From: Whitmania pigra
Taxonomy: Eukaryota > Annelida > Clitellata > Hirudinida > Haemopidae
Reading direction: 5' to 3'
Assembly: GCA_021613335.1 (NCBI GenBank)
Contig: JAJTWR010000311.1
Location: 1,056,001 to 1,120,000 of the forward strand
DNA length: 64,000 nt
Shown: positions 35,174 to 55,981 of the stretch, in pieces
Layout of the letters: each line of letters opens with the position of its first letter
How positions within the stretch are numbered: the first letter of the stretch is position 1
Program-made: the position numbers and the translations under genes
Notes under the pieces: model-generated
What the model was told of the DNA's origin: nothing
What the model saw: the letters and a program-made list of their open reading frames with translations, nothing else
Database searches by the model: none

Positions 35174-38100
35174 CTAAGTTTCCACTTTGTCTTGTTCAGG
35201 AGGCTGGTCCTTGTGCAGTAGTGTTGATTGGTCTTGTTGCATTTGTTCATGCTGACTGCTTTTAAATGTTTGTTGAATAACGTGGGGTTCCTGATCTTCT
35301 TTTAGTTCTTGTTGTTTACCCAAGACTTCTTGCTCAGGCTGAAACTTCAGCTGCTGTTCCTCGTTCGGAGTGGGCGGTTGAGCTTCAGCAAGGCTTGAAT
35401 TGCCTGCTATAAAATATACCTTGAAACTCAATGTGCACAAACTCAAGGTTTGCAATAAACTCCAAACCTAGTATCCTAGTCTCCACAGTGAGTTCTTCAT
35501 TGATACCTTCCCTGGATTGCTACATAAACATAAATATTAATAACTGTAAATTAGCTTATTTTAATAATTAATTAGCTTAAACATGATTAAATTAGCATAT
35601 TGGCCACAATAAAACAAGGACAAATGAATCCAGTAAGATCACCAGTTTTAACTTCTCCAGCTTGACCTTGTGGATTTTTAGGTCATTTTCATCAAAAACT
35701 GCTTTTCCATCAATTGCCTGAAATAGAATTATATCCTGAATTATTGATAATCAAATACAAAATATCAAACAATTTAGATAACCTAATGCAAATTTAAATA
35801 AAAATAAATTATAAAAATTATTAGAAAGATAATACAAAATGAATTCTATTACCAACATACATTATTGTTAAATCTGTTAACTGTTAAATTTTCAAATATG
35901 CTGTAAAATTAAAAGCACTATTTAATTCATATTTAATAAATCCAAATTGTAACTTACTTTACATAGTTAATATTGATGCACAGGTAAAAACTTTAATTAA
36001 TTCACAGGAGATTCTCAACAAGGTATACATAAAGGTAAAATGCAAAATGTACAACAGCTTGAAATCAATAGCTAAAACTCAAAGGTCAGCACAAACACAA
36101 GGTCAGCCACTTCATTACCTTCATTTTAATCATACCTTCCATTCTTCATCATGCTGAAATTCATCCCTGGTCGAGTAGGAAATGAATTCACCGAGACTAA
36201 TCACACCGTCCGTGTTGTTGTCGGCTTCGGAGACGAAATGTTCCCTCATCCTGTTCATCTCCTCATACCTCTCGACCAGATCATCTTCTGGAGCATTCTT
36301 ATCATAGACTTTGTCCAACTTGAGAGCATTACAAGATTAATTTACATAGCAATTGGAATGAGTCAGTTAATATCAAATGACTAATTACTGAATTGTCCAT
36401 AATGTGGACAATTTAATGTGCTATGTGAAAGCAATAATTAAAATAAGTTTGGTGATAAAATAGTTCACAAAACAGCTTTTCCCAAAGCGGATAATACACT
36501 TTATCACAGGTACCCGAAAATGTGATGGTGGCCTAAGGTTTTTATGTGTGAGAACTAAATACATTATTTGTTGGTCACCTTAACTTTTAAAAGTTATTTG
36601 TTACATACTTTGGTTTATCAACTTAAAAAAGTAATATTTAGATTTAAATAAACATTTAAATTCATGCATGTATTTCTATTTGTGTGGCAATTCACCTCAT
36701 TTTGAAAAAGAGCCTCAACTTCATTATGATCCCAGTGTCCATCACCATTGACATCTGTTCCATTTGGGAATGTTAAATTGAATTCATAAATTTAATAATA
36801 ATAAGTTTATATCTAATAATCTCTTAACATTAATTGATTCTTTGAAATTATAAAAATTATAAATTATATAAAAAATTTTATTTACATTTAAAAAATATTT
36901 TGCCTCTTTACATCACTTTCAATATTTATACATCAAAATAACACTATTTTGTAAATTTTTTAATAACTTAAATGTTTGACATTCCAAAGTTCATACCTCG
37001 GAGGTGAAAGAAAGTCTTTGGATCAAAATCTTTTTTATCCAATCCGTCCACTTTCTCCCAAATGTCGAGGAGATGTGCCTCATTGCCCTTAAACAATGAC
37101 AAACTAACAATAATAATTGTAATAATGTTATCATCTATAGTTAGTCAAAATGCAAACTTTATCAAAAGCTTAATAGCACGACAATAAAACGAATCATTAT
37201 TTTTAACAAGAGACCACTAAACTCCCTTCTCCAATTTAATTATTTAATGAAATAGATAATTTTCAAATTATTTCATAAAATTCAGAAATGGAGAGGAGCC
37301 ATATCATTAGAATGATAGATGGAACATTTTAAAAAGATTGCCTTGATTCAACCAGCGGACTGCTGAGGCACATCCACAAATAGTAACAAGAACCTCACAA
37401 ACATTGAACAAATTAACTCAATCACTCTTCAACCACAAGCTGGACTAACAGGGTGATGCATCTTTGGGTGGTCCTTGTGTTTCTCTTCCATCACGAGAAT
37501 CTTTTTCTCTTCCTCCTGTCTCTTCTCTCCATCCATCATATCCAACATCTTCCTCTTTTCCAGTTCCTTCTCCATCTCGTACACTTTGAAAGCTTCCTTT
37601 CTCTTCCTGTCTATTTCTGAGAGATCCTTGCTTGTCTGTGAACATCATTTAGAAGAATAAATTAACTACCATTCCAAAGAATGTTTGTAGTTATGTATAA
37701 ATAATTATATCATTATAACTATGTGAGTAGTCAACATAATACTGTAAATTTAAAGGTGTCAGATCATAAAAGTAAATCTAAATAAAGTTTTAGTTGGTAA
37801 TGCTGCTTACAATTCCCATGATGTTATGTATGTTGTGACATTGAAAATGCTTTCGATTGTCCATATCAATCAAAGACAAATTATTTCTGGCTAAATCTTC
37901 TTAAATTGCAGGATACAAAATAGCCAGCAATAACTTTATAACAATATTTCAAATTTCTCAATAAAGTCAAGGACAAGGTTAAAATATTCAAATTTTCAAA
38001 ACTTTTGGTGTTAAAGGTTGTGGCATTAAAAGTACGTAAACAATCGTGTCAAGTGCACATCTAGCCTGAGTCACCACTAAGCATCCTCTGGTCAGGTAGA

Positions 38101-39058
38101 AATGCTGTTACATCCTATTTAGAAACGAGGCACCCAAAGGGTAAGCTGAACAAAAACACAAACAAATCCCATTTCTCGTTCGCGACCAACGAACCTGTAC
38201 AATGAGCTTCTCAAGATCAGCAGCCTCGAAGGTGTTAACATTGAGGTAATCCAAATGTGCAAGCAGCTTCTCTTTCTCAATGACATTCAATTCAATCTCC
38301 CCTTTAGTGAGATTCTTCAAAGCTGGAAGAGATCAAAATTCAATGAAGAAAACATAAAACTTCTAATATTTCATTTCAACTAAAACCAGAAAAAACTTGA
38401 TTGCAGATTGTTAAATTAATATTAAAGTCATTTAAACTGTCTCAATCTAATGCAAAATCTAAAAAATAACTTTGCTTCAGAATGGTCTTCAGCTTCATTA
38501 GATTCCTCAGCCTGTCTAATTCCTTCCTCTTCAACTCATCTAGTCTGGATCTTATGCTTTCGGAGATAAATTCTAAGTTCACCGAGAATTCTTTTGCCTG
38601 ATCAAAATTTAACTTAAACTTACTTTTAATGAGGACATCAAATTAAGAAAAATTTTGAGAACTTGAATTCTATTTTTTTTAATTTGGAATTTATTATGAT
38701 ACAATTTTGATGAATTGTCAATATCAGTTTATCAAAAGGTATTAATAAATCATACTTTGTCAGCCAATCCTTTACCCTCAGTCATGATCTTTTTTTTGAA
38801 ATGTTCATCAGTCATCAGCAAGCTCATGACTTCTTTAAGGTATTTTTTGTAGGATAGCATGTGAACCTACAAACACCAGATTTAGAAATACTTTTAATTT
38901 TATTTAAGCATTCAAGTTACATTAACCAAAAATGTTACCTCATCGTCAAAGTCATCATCTTCATTTTGTGTGCGAGAAGATTCAGTAGCTGTTGGCAATC
39001 CAAAGACACATTTGGTAATTATGAAGATGCATAAAGCGATGAGAAATCTTTTCCCCAT
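35174..39058 (-). CDS. NUCB: nucleobindin (secretory-pathway Ca2+-binding protein)
   Basis: Exons 39058-38939, 38866-38756, 38597-38471, 38322-38195, 37635-37450, 37087-36997, 36754-36696, 36318-36136, 35717-35643, 35519-35468 and 35403-35174 give 1,362 nt, 453 aa (human NUCB1 461, NUCB2 420). Signal peptide MGKRFLIALCIFIITKCVFG, then an acidic stretch and the nesfatin-like region (YKKYLKEVMSLLMTDEHFKK). A basic Arg/Lys/Glu-rich helical part (residues about 160-225) follows, then two EF-hands: DVNGDGHWDHNE and DNNTDGVISLGE, both with canonical Ca2+ ligands. The C-terminus is rich in Gln and Glu, as in vertebrate nucleobindins. Family members are Golgi/ER-lumen and secreted Ca2+ binders that also contact G-alpha-i through the segment between the EF-hands. 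Whether a nesfatin-like peptide is released is unknown. Confidence 0.95.
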
Positions 39059-40544
39059 TTTAATTGGCCTTGAGAAGCTTTAAGTTTATATTGCGTGCCC
39101 GTAAAAAGCATTAAAATAAAAAGTTATAGCCGTTAAGCTACTTGGCAGAGCACTAATAGACGACGATTCTTAAAAGATGATTAACTAGAATTTAGTGGGC
39201 TTGAATTTCAGTAAACGTTCTGACAATACGAATAACTTTCAAAACCGCGACTTCAAAAAGGCTGCGCCACCACGTCAAGTATGTAAAGATAAAGAAAATG
39301 AAAGTAAAGGTGAAATCATTCAAAAAATGTTGAGCTACTTTGTTGAGATTTGTTATCATTGATAAAGGTGTAGTTTAAAGTATAAGATTAAACATTTAAA
39401 TAAAAAAAAAAAGAACCCTAAAATGAAATGATATCCGAGCTTGAATATAGTGACATAGATTCAACTGAACCAACTCCACGACCAAAGACCAATGTTCTAA
39501 AAGCAGTGAAATCCGGCTGGATCAGTGTTTGTTATTGAAAGGGGCAGTCTGTTCCAGATTCTTGGGCAGCATCGATGGACCTGCAATCCAGCATCGCCCG
39601 TCGAGCTCATAATTTGATGAGAGAGCCACGGCTGAAATTACATAGGTTTGTTGATGTGATTGGTCTGAACAATCTAGCTCCAGCCAGAACTCAAGTTTAC
39701 GAATGTATTGCATACAATGGATCAGATAGGACCAGATAACAACCTTGGAAAAGTTTAAAGTTACTGAAAATTAACTCAATCTCAATATTTCATAATTTAC
39801 TTAATATTCCACCAATCAATGACGAGATGGTCACGATTCCAAGTTGTTGCAAATGTTCCTTAATGTAAACGATTCATGATTTAGTCAAATTTTAATGTGA
39901 TCGGGATTTAGCACATCTAATTTGTATCCACTATTCACAATATCCACAGAAAGTCGGTAACTTATGGGCGACTCCAATCAAGAAGTCACAGCCTGCCACC
40001 ACTGCAGAAAGTGGTCTTATTGACTTACGCGACCCATCACAGAACTTCGCCAACAAATTGATAGAGTTTCTGGTCAAAGCCATAGCAAACCCCATTACTT
40101 ATTAAAATAAGTTTATAATTAACTTTTTTATTAAAATAAGCAGATGCCAAGAAGGATAGATGTTAAAGTTCAAATCTGCCTTGCCTCCTGCTCCTCCTAA
40201 TATGTTTGAATTAATAAACATCCCAAAAGTTTGTTTGTGCTTTCTCCAATCAAATTTTAATTTTAAATGCATTCTTGTAATGCATGGTCAAAAGTTCTAA
40301 AGAGTTTTCTAGAAATGAACAAATTTCCCAACATTCCCAAACATGTCCAGCCATTCAAAGAAAATTTTTAAGTTAAAACCAAAAAATAAAAATTAAATTC
40401 AAAATTTAACTCTTAGAAAATAATAAGACTTCCCAAAATGAAGGTTAATTGATGGAATCACTGACAATAATCTAGTTGTAACCCCAAAAATAGAATGCAG
40501 AATTGCGATAAAAGATGACAGCGAATTATTTTAACTTTCTTCAA
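39059..40544. other. intergenic: NUCB upstream region
   Basis: Mostly AT-rich. A GC-richer block at about 39515-39715 reads on the minus strand LEFWLELDCSDQSHQQTYV and SSNYELDGRCWIAGPSMLP; it resembles a transposon-derived fragment but I could not assign it. No conserved gene. Confidence 0.45.
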
Positions 40545-43394
40545 TCACAAATTTTGGGTGGTCTGTTGAAGATTATCTTCCTTGCCAGCATATTTCATCT
40601 TGCCAAATGAGAAGGGAACATATCTGTACTTGATCATATGCTGTCAAATTAACACCACTACATTAGTTTAGACGAAATAATAAACCAAGAAAACCAACAA
40701 CACATTGTATAAAATCTTAGGCAAGTTATTTCTAAATTAATCATCTAAAATTTATAAATAAATGTTAACCACTTACAAGAATCTGCTTCTTCATGGTAAC
40801 GAAAAACAACAGAATGAAGTACATGACCAAAATGGGCCAAAACACAGGAATATTGAAAAGCTCAAAAAAGGTGCAAAACATAGCAACTGTGGTGGCTTTC
40901 ATGGCACTGTACCTGAATAGAGAAGGAATGTTATTAAATACATTTATTAAAGCAATAAAAGTCAAAATCAAAAAAAGCTCATCATCAACATTTGCACCAG
41001 TGGTTGATTGGCAATGCACCATATCTGACATGAATCAATGTGCATTAGGTTCTTTTACAACAGTAAATCAAGTTTAAGGTGGTTTTTTTTAAACAACATA
41101 TATAAAAACAAGACTATAAATATACAAGTAGAATGGCATTTCGTGGAAATTTTGGCAACTCATAAAAATATTCCTTTCTTTTAATTATATTACCAATCAG
41201 CAGATTGAAGTTAACTAACAATAATTTAATTACTAAGTAGAATGTCGTTTCATATATTCTAAAAATCAAGCAGAAATAAGCAGGAAGCTTTGAAAATTCA
41301 TGCTTTTCAAGCAAAAATTAAAAACCGAGCAAATTCCTATAATCTGAATGATATTAGAAACATTTTAAACATGCAAACTTAAGCAATTTAAAAAGAGTTG
41401 TTTTAAAATACCAAAACTTGAATTCTGATAATCTCCTCATGAAAGGCCTGAACTCTTCGTTCACATTGGTTGGAAGTTCGCCTTCGTCATCTGAAGACAA
41501 AGAACAATTCCTTCCAAGCAAAAATTCCAAATGTTTCATCTTTATTTGATTATGTTTTATTAAAAGATTAAAAAGTTATTCTAATCAAGTAAACATTGAT
41601 AAAAGATGTTATAGTATTCAATATTTGGAATTAAAAACAGTAGACTGTTTACTAAATACTAGCAATAACACTTTGGTTGATTCATTCAAAACATTCAAAT
41701 GAATACAGCTTGTCCTCCTTTAATAAAACTTCCTGTAATAAAACTGAACTCTTCTTACTTACCCTCATAATATGAGCGAAGAGCTGGATCAACCTTTGGT
41801 GTCAGGAAAGCAATGAAAATGTTGAGAAGATAAATCCCCAGAGCATAAGTGACAATGTACCATCCCTGTTTAATCAACAATCAAACTTTAGCATAAAGTA
41901 TTTGTATTTAGCCAATTTTTTGAGAGCCTTATGTATCCGAACATGACGTTAAGGCACTTCTTAATCGATCCACAATTTACCCCTACCCTATGGCACTCCC
42001 TGGCGGTGCGAGCTGGGTTGCGAACACGACAATTAACGACTGTTGGTTTCACCGTCGTTCGCAGGCACACAACCCTCTAAGCCAACTCGCATGCATCATT
42101 GACAGACTTTTGTAGACATTATAAATCAAACAGAAAAAACATATTGATGCCTTCAATAAATAACATCTATAGAGATAATAAATAAATTATTTTGAGCAGA
42201 CTGGGTGAATTAATATTATTAATTAATATTAAGACAGATAAATCAATATTTAAAAATAAATTTAAAGCACAAAAGTAAACCTGCAATAAGATGGATCTAA
42301 TCATGTAAATGGCAAGGTAAACCACAAACATGAACCATCTCATGAAGGTGTGTGGCGTGCATCTGTCCAACAGGTGTTGATACCTCTAAAATGTATATTC
42401 ATCAAATTATTTTAGTTAACTTCATGTAAGATAATGTGTCAGCAGTTTTCATAGCCTAACGTAGCCTTATAATAATAAATGTTTAATATGACGAGATTTC
42501 TCAGTTAAATGTTTGTGATTCAATGAATATTTAAGGCATTCTTAATGATAATCTAGTTGACTAATAAATATTACTGAATCAAACTAATGCTTATAGCAGA
42601 AATTTGTAATGGTCAATAAATTTTAATGTTTTTTTAAGGCACTCACACAACTCATTACAATAATTAATTGACAATTACTTGTTTAATTAGATTTATGCTG
42701 GCTTATCATGCTCATCCTTAGCTTTTAACAATATAATCAAACTTCTAATAAATAGTAAATAAACTCTGAAAAAATATAACTAAAAAAATAACATCCCATA
42801 ATTAAATGTTCATAGTTTATCATAATATTTTATTTTGAATATTTGGAATATTCCTTTATCAACCAAGGCACACAACTGCACAAAAACCTTTTAATTACTA
42901 TAAAGCCCTTAGTAATTGTGTCTATAGTACAGACAAAATAAAAACAAACCAAAATATTAAAATATTAGTTAAGTTAGGCATAATTATCTCTTTAAAATTG
43001 GTCCAATAATATTTACAAATAATAGGGTTAATGGCTCAAAAACTCTAATAGATTAACTCTAATAAACTACCTCAAGAAGTCCTAAGCAACAGTTCTTAGT
43101 AAGAGTGAAAACATAGCAACACCTGCTCAAAAAGTAGAAGTAACTGGGAACAAATCAAAGAAAAGTAAACAGACAATTGTTTCTTTTGAAACCTTGAACA
43201 AGCAGATGACGTTAACATATAAAATTAGTTATTAGTTAATACAAATCTTAAAGGGACAGTTTCTAATAACTTGTCATCCTAAAGAAATTTTCCCAAAGGT
43301 ATGGTTCACTTACCGCTCCGATTCGGTTTATGAAATTCATTGGAGAGAAACCTTTAGACTCGTAAACTAATTCAATTTCACAGGGAGTTTCCAT
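40545..43394 (-). CDS. RER1: RER1, ER-Golgi retrieval receptor
   Basis: Exons 43394-43314, 42385-42281, 41865-41763, 41490-41412, 40912-40777 and 40640-40545 give 600 nt, 199 aa (human 196). Four membrane segments are visible: around FMFVVYLAIYMIRSILL, WYIVTYALGIYLLNIFIAFL, TTVAMFCTFFELFNIPVFWP and ILVMYFILLFFVTM. Conserved loops are LTPKVDP, NEEFRPFMRRLSEFKFW and HMIKYRYVPFSFGK. RER1 cycles between cis-Golgi and ER and returns membrane proteins and unassembled complex subunits, including components of gamma-secretase. The donor of exon 3 is GAGG|GTAAGT; choosing it one base earlier would break the frame. All introns are GT-AG. The intron between exons 1 and 2 is about 0.9 kb. The gene is head-to-head with DYRK1A, 2.0 kb apart. 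Confidence 0.96.
41915..42085. repeat. SINE-like dispersed repeat in an RER1 intron
   Basis: Within the intron 41866-42280. It carries the GAGAGCCTTATGTATCCGAACATG block, then GAGCTGGGTTGC, ACACGACA and TTAACGACTGTT, matching the order of blocks at 19750-19880. Confidence 0.6.
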
Positions 43395-45415
43395 AAAAAT
43401 TACAGTCGAATAACATAGTTATCCGAAACAGCGTTCGATGATCGTATGAACCTCACACTCACGCTAATACGTTACGAGAGTTAAAAGAAAATCTAGAGTA
43501 ATAGAACATTGGAATTTTGAAAAAAGACCTAATAATTAATTATTGAATTGAATAAAGATCTGCAGGGTATAAAGTAAAATTTTTTAAATTAGTTTATTGT
43601 TTCAGTTTACTTGGCATGGAATGTGAATAAGCGGTTAAAGCCTGAACGATTAGAACAAGCTTGGAAAATATTTTGCTTGACAATAATTTTAACTAAGTTA
43701 AAGTTTGATAAGAAAAACAAAAATTATTCTAACTGACAATGACAAAATAGTAAATACAATAATTATGTAAGATAAAAAATTTCCATGAACTAACCTCTTA
43801 TTGGATGAGGATAAGTTTGAATTTATGCATATTTTAACATCAACCAGTAGCGTTTAAACTCATCATCATATGCAACCAATTGAAATATGTCTTAATATAA
43901 GCTATTTATATCAGCCAATTAAAACCGTTAATTATTGACATCGATAAGCTAAAGGTCAGACCGCCATCTTGTTGCGGATTTCCGGATGTTTATAGTTATA
44001 AGACAATATCGCGCAGTTGTTAATCGTGTTTTCTTTGAATGTGTCCATTGGTGGAGCATAGGAACCGTTCTAAATATAAACTTGTTGACTCCCGAATGAA
44101 CTCTCTGCGTTTATAAGTCGCATGATTTAGTCACTCGCCTGAATTCGTCAAAAAACAAGTCTCCAAGGCATAAATTATCCATAAATAACAGACGACATTG
44201 ATGCCTGGTCGTTTTAAAAATATCCATTAAGAATCTATTGCAACTTTTTAAACTGGCACGAAAGGTCTCAATACGAATGAGAAGATCTTATACGCTAATT
44301 GCGCTTTGGTTTTCAATGTCTGGAACCATTCATGTCAGCTGGGAGGTGAGATGTAATTGTATCGTGTGCAGCCTTGTTCGCATTTCTTCTACTTGCACGT
44401 CGTCATCAGAAATGTTTTATGTCGAACGCGATTATGTCTCTCATGCATGTGAATCTGAATGTCTATGTGCCGAATATGCTAAGCATTAGTCGTTTGTGAT
44501 CCGATGGCAATGGATACCTACTGATCAAGTCGCGTAACTCTACTTTAAGCCGTTGCCTCTTCCATTGATTAGGTGGACTTTGGATTTAAATGATTATTTA
44601 AGCATGAACATTAAATTTCAATGTATTTGATGAAGCGTTTACAGTGTTGTGATTGACCTTGTCAGCAAATAATCTAGTTGTTTTTAGATGCAGGGTGTGG
44701 ATCATGATCATCAGTTTGCTTTTAAACATTGAATGTTTCTTTAAAATTTCTTTTAAAAACATTCGTTAAGATTTAAAAAGTTATTGTATATATAGAGGAC
44801 AAATTTAACATATAATAGTTATGAATGTAGAGTATTTGGACTAGAATGTCTTCATTCTTTTTTGTTGTTTCTCTCTGGCGCCCTTGATCTAGGAGACTTG
44901 AGGTGTCCTTATTTTGGCGCTTCGTCTGGATTTAATGCCGCCGTTCTATTGCTCTTGGTCTCCTTTTTAAAAACTCAATTTTATTCTTTTTGATTAAACA
45001 ATTCTTTCCAAAGTTTCTAGACTTTTTGTTTGATGTATTAAGATGATTGTTTTTTGTAGTGACTATATTTTTATTTTTTTTAGCTATTCATTGAATTTTT
45101 GTAGTTTATTATGTATTTATTTGTAGTGATTATATTTTTATTTTCTTTAGCTATTCATTGAATTTTTATAGACTTTATTAGATTAATTGACTGATGTTAG
45201 TTTATGCTAATTATAATTAAAAATATGTCATTGATGCATATTTATGAAATTAAAGCTATCACTTTGTTATCTAATAATTTATACTATTTTGATATTTCTT
45301 TTCAGACTCAAAAGATGCTTATGTTCTTTCTAGGATTATTAATTAACCTGTTGGTAGGGTCCCTCATATTGCAATTTCCTCTTGCGGGCATGTGAACTTT
45401 TAAAATCCTGTTGCA
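43395..45415. promoter_or_regulatory. shared upstream region of RER1 (-) and DYRK1A (+)
   Basis: A 2.0-kb divergent interval with both promoters. AT-rich with a moderately GC-richer centre around 43960-44560. A possible 3' splice site (TTTCAG at 45301-45306) suggests a DYRK1A 5' untranslated exon joined about 110 bp before the start codon. The frame 44238-44489 (+) has no recognised domain. Confidence 0.45.
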
Positions 45416-52511
<7,096 letters not shown>

Positions 52512-55500
52512 AGTAACATAAAACAGTTGCTTGATTTTCATTCTCATGTTCTGTGGGTGGTGAATTGCAAGGGGTGGCCTGGCTAAAATGTGTTCTATTT
52601 TGTAAGGAGTTTCACTGCATCGTTCGTTCGTTTCATAAGTTTGCAGATTTTTATTTTTATACTTTTGAGTTTTTATTCTTATTTTCAAATGTCACTGTGC
52701 TGCAGCCATGGTTGGTGTTCACAGTTTTTTTTGCAGCAGATGAGTGATCGTTCGAAATTCTGTAGCAGAAGACTTTATTATTGTTATTACCCATTAGTTA
52801 TTTTTAAGACGAGACATTTTTATAAATACTTTTGATGTGGTGAAATGGACCTCATTTGTGATTGTTAACCGGCGGTATTTGAATTCTGCAGAATGAAATA
52901 ATTGATAAATTAGGTTCCAATCCGGCAATTGATTTTTAAGTCTATTAATCTCTAATTTCTTTTCTAACCAATTACAATTGCATAATCCGTCAAGAGACTG
53001 TAAAGTCTCGCTCAGCTCATACTCAATACCTCTGCGCTCTTGTCCTCTTTTGGATTTACGTTGCCCACCTATGAATTGCTTTTTTATCGATTGACCTGAC
53101 CTGACCTGTGTGTTTGAACTTTGCAGTATGTAATTACGCAATCGCTAACAGAAGAATAGGTCATTCTTTGTGTAAAATTCGGTTCTAAGTGTGTGAGAAT
53201 TGTCATCATATCTCTATTGAAAGAGATTATCGTATGTCCCAGTATCATTGTTCTTGTTGTTGTCAGTTGTTAGAGAATGGTTCAGAGCGAGGAGTATTTA
53301 AAATTGGCTATTTAATCGGAAGGATTGCTGCAAATCAAGGCATTGTACATAGCCAGCTCGTTTTGCTTAACTTAATTGGGTGCTGTCTTCAGATGGATTC
53401 ACTGTTTTGAATCGTGCTGGAATGTAATTTGATGCTCCTTTACAATCTTCATTGCTTCTATAAAATCTTGCTTTATATCATTTGCTTTTTTGTGTTGCGT
53501 TCTTTGAATCATTGCATCAGACTTGGATTTAAGGCTTTTCTGTTTTATTGTGCTTTTACTCACGGCCCGAGTCATCTTTGCGTTGCATTGAAACGAAGCA
53601 CCATATGAATGCATGCGCCGGCTCTTCACCTGATTGGAATGTCTTCACATAAACACAGGGTTGACATTTTCACTTAGTGCCTCTCACTAAGTACAGGTAA
53701 GCCAGGTGATAAGTGGCATCATCACAGGCCTGTTGAATCTTTCAGTGTGAAGACCAAACACCCAAGAGCCATCCTCGAATTGGAGTCGAACCAGGTGCTC
53801 CTTACCTGTTGCATTCGTTCGCTGGGCATTCTCAACTCACCCGTTGCTTGGTCATCGTTGCATAATTTACGTGAGAGTCTGTCAGACTTTGTGTCCGAGG
53901 TCTTCATTGAGTTGTGCGAAGCAAGCGAGCAAGCAAGCGTTTGACGTGTTCTGAGCTTAGATGGGAGTTTTGTTTGCTTTTCTTTGAAATCTGTTATTGC
54001 ATTGATTCAGTGGAGTTCAAAAATGAATTACAGAAGGTGCTACACAGTGTAACTGTAATCAATTCATTTGTTTTGTAAGTGTCCGATTTGCACTTTTTCC
54101 CAAAGTTATTTAAAGGTAGGACTTGTTATTTTCTTTGATTTTTGATTTAGGTCAAGTTTCCTCTCACACAGCAATGTTCTAAAATAACCAGTATTACTAA
54201 ATAATGCATATCCAACGTTTTGCCAACTTCTTTTAGTTGGTAAAATCTCTTATTTTAGCAACAGTATTGACATGATTTCAAACATTTCGAAAGTTTAAAA
54301 TCGTCTGGAAAAGTAGCTTTCCTTGTTAAGCGATGAACTTGCTGGCACATATGTTGCTCTTCTTTGTTTGTTCATTTCCATCGTCATCCGCCGTCACCCA
54401 CTTGATTGAAATTACTGAGATTAATTGTTCAACGATGTTTCTTGTGTTCTTTATTATATTCCTCTGTATGGATGCCCTGTTCAAAAATCCGTAATAGCAC
54501 TTAACCTGAATTTGGCATTTATTGCGATAGTAATTGTGATCAAACAATAATGTTGCTCCTCTTGTAATTAATTATAATAGTGTTTGTGTATCTGGAACAC
54601 TATTAGTCGGGTGTTTTTTATTGTCAGCTATCTCTATTTATAACCTTGGAAATAGACATCAAGTAGCTCCACACTGTCTTGAAATTATTATGAGCCAAGT
54701 CGAGGATTGGGCAAGCACTGATTATCACTGAAGTTTGTACCACTTCTAGCTGTATCAAATATGTTGGTAGCTGGCGTTAACGGGACTTTTATGTATCAAG
54801 TCATGAGATAAGTCTCAGGGAGCCTGGGCTTAAACTCAAGTTTGAGTTGTACCCATCGCTTTTTCAGAATTTGTTGGGGAAGTGGGTAATCATGTCATTC
54901 TGAGCTAAAATTTTTTTAATGGAGTCTACAGTGTGGATCGATAAACATTGAGGGGGTTGGGGCGAGACGCACCATCTGGCTATAGGAATGTATACTTATT
55001 AAATTTACAGGACTCCGTAGATTATTATTTCGTGAGAATTTAACGAAAAACTGGAAATATCTAAAGTTAAGATCGTAAGCTGGGAATGCTTGGAAGCATA
55101 AATTTTCACATTTGCTAGAATCAAGTCTTTAAGTTAAAATTTTTATGAAAGTCTTTTTTTATGTCCTATCTCCCTTATTAATTAACTCCTTAGCTAATTT
55201 TATTAGCTAATCCAGAAGTACTTCCTTGGCAGCAAGAGACCCAATGCTCAGTTAAAAACCTCGAAGGACAGCATCAAAATCATTTATAAGCGATATTTTG
55301 ATGAAAAGTCAGCGGTAATTTAAAAGAAAATGCATAATTGTGTTATTCCTAATCCTGGGACAAAACTCTGCAGCCGTACTTCGCTTTCTGTCAAGCCATA
55401 TGGTGGTTTTTTAGCAGCATCCGCCATTCGATAATAATTTTAACGTCGCTCTAATAGTGTGTTTGAAGAGCAGTATCCAAAGAAAGCCAGGCATGTTTGT

Positions 55501-55981
55501 GCGAGTTGCGCTACTGCATACAGAGTAATGACAGCAGTGCTTCTGGACAATATAAATGCAAGGGCAGCTAAAAAGTCATTTACAATACAAATACTTATTT
55601 ACTACTGTGGATCTTCAAAGAATTTCCTCTGTTAGTTTATATCTCAAGATACTTAAGATAGGAGGAAAAGATGAAAAAGGACAAATATTTGGAAAAGGCT
55701 CAAATAAGTATGTAATATCACAAAAACCACCTGAAATATCTGTCAGATCGTCAGAAGTATAAGAAATGAGCCAAAAAACATGGACCAGCTTAATAGAACC
55801 TTGTGGTTTAGAGATTTTGCACTTTGAACCCAAACATGTAATTGTAAATTTTTGAATTACAATGGATTCAAACCTTGAAATCAAACAGTTTGTTCGCAAT
55901 AAAGATAAAGTTCTGAGAACCAATTATACCAAAAATTCAATTACACGTAGGAAGTAAAACATTCAAAAAATCAGTCATATA
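52512..55981. other. DYRK1A 3' untranslated and intergenic region
   Basis: A 3.5-kb spacer between two convergent genes. The first part (to roughly 54000, less AT-rich) probably contains a long DYRK1A 3' untranslated region. Frames at 53189-53410, 53399-53629 and 53722-53944 have no recognised domain. Around 53778, GGTTCGACTCC (minus strand) resembles a Pol III B box, but no tRNA fold accompanies it. Confidence 0.45.

Noticed and set aside
53690..53960. tRNA or SINE around a GGTTCGACTCC word on the minus strand
   Set aside because: A B-box-like word alone; no A box at the right distance and no second copy found in the window.
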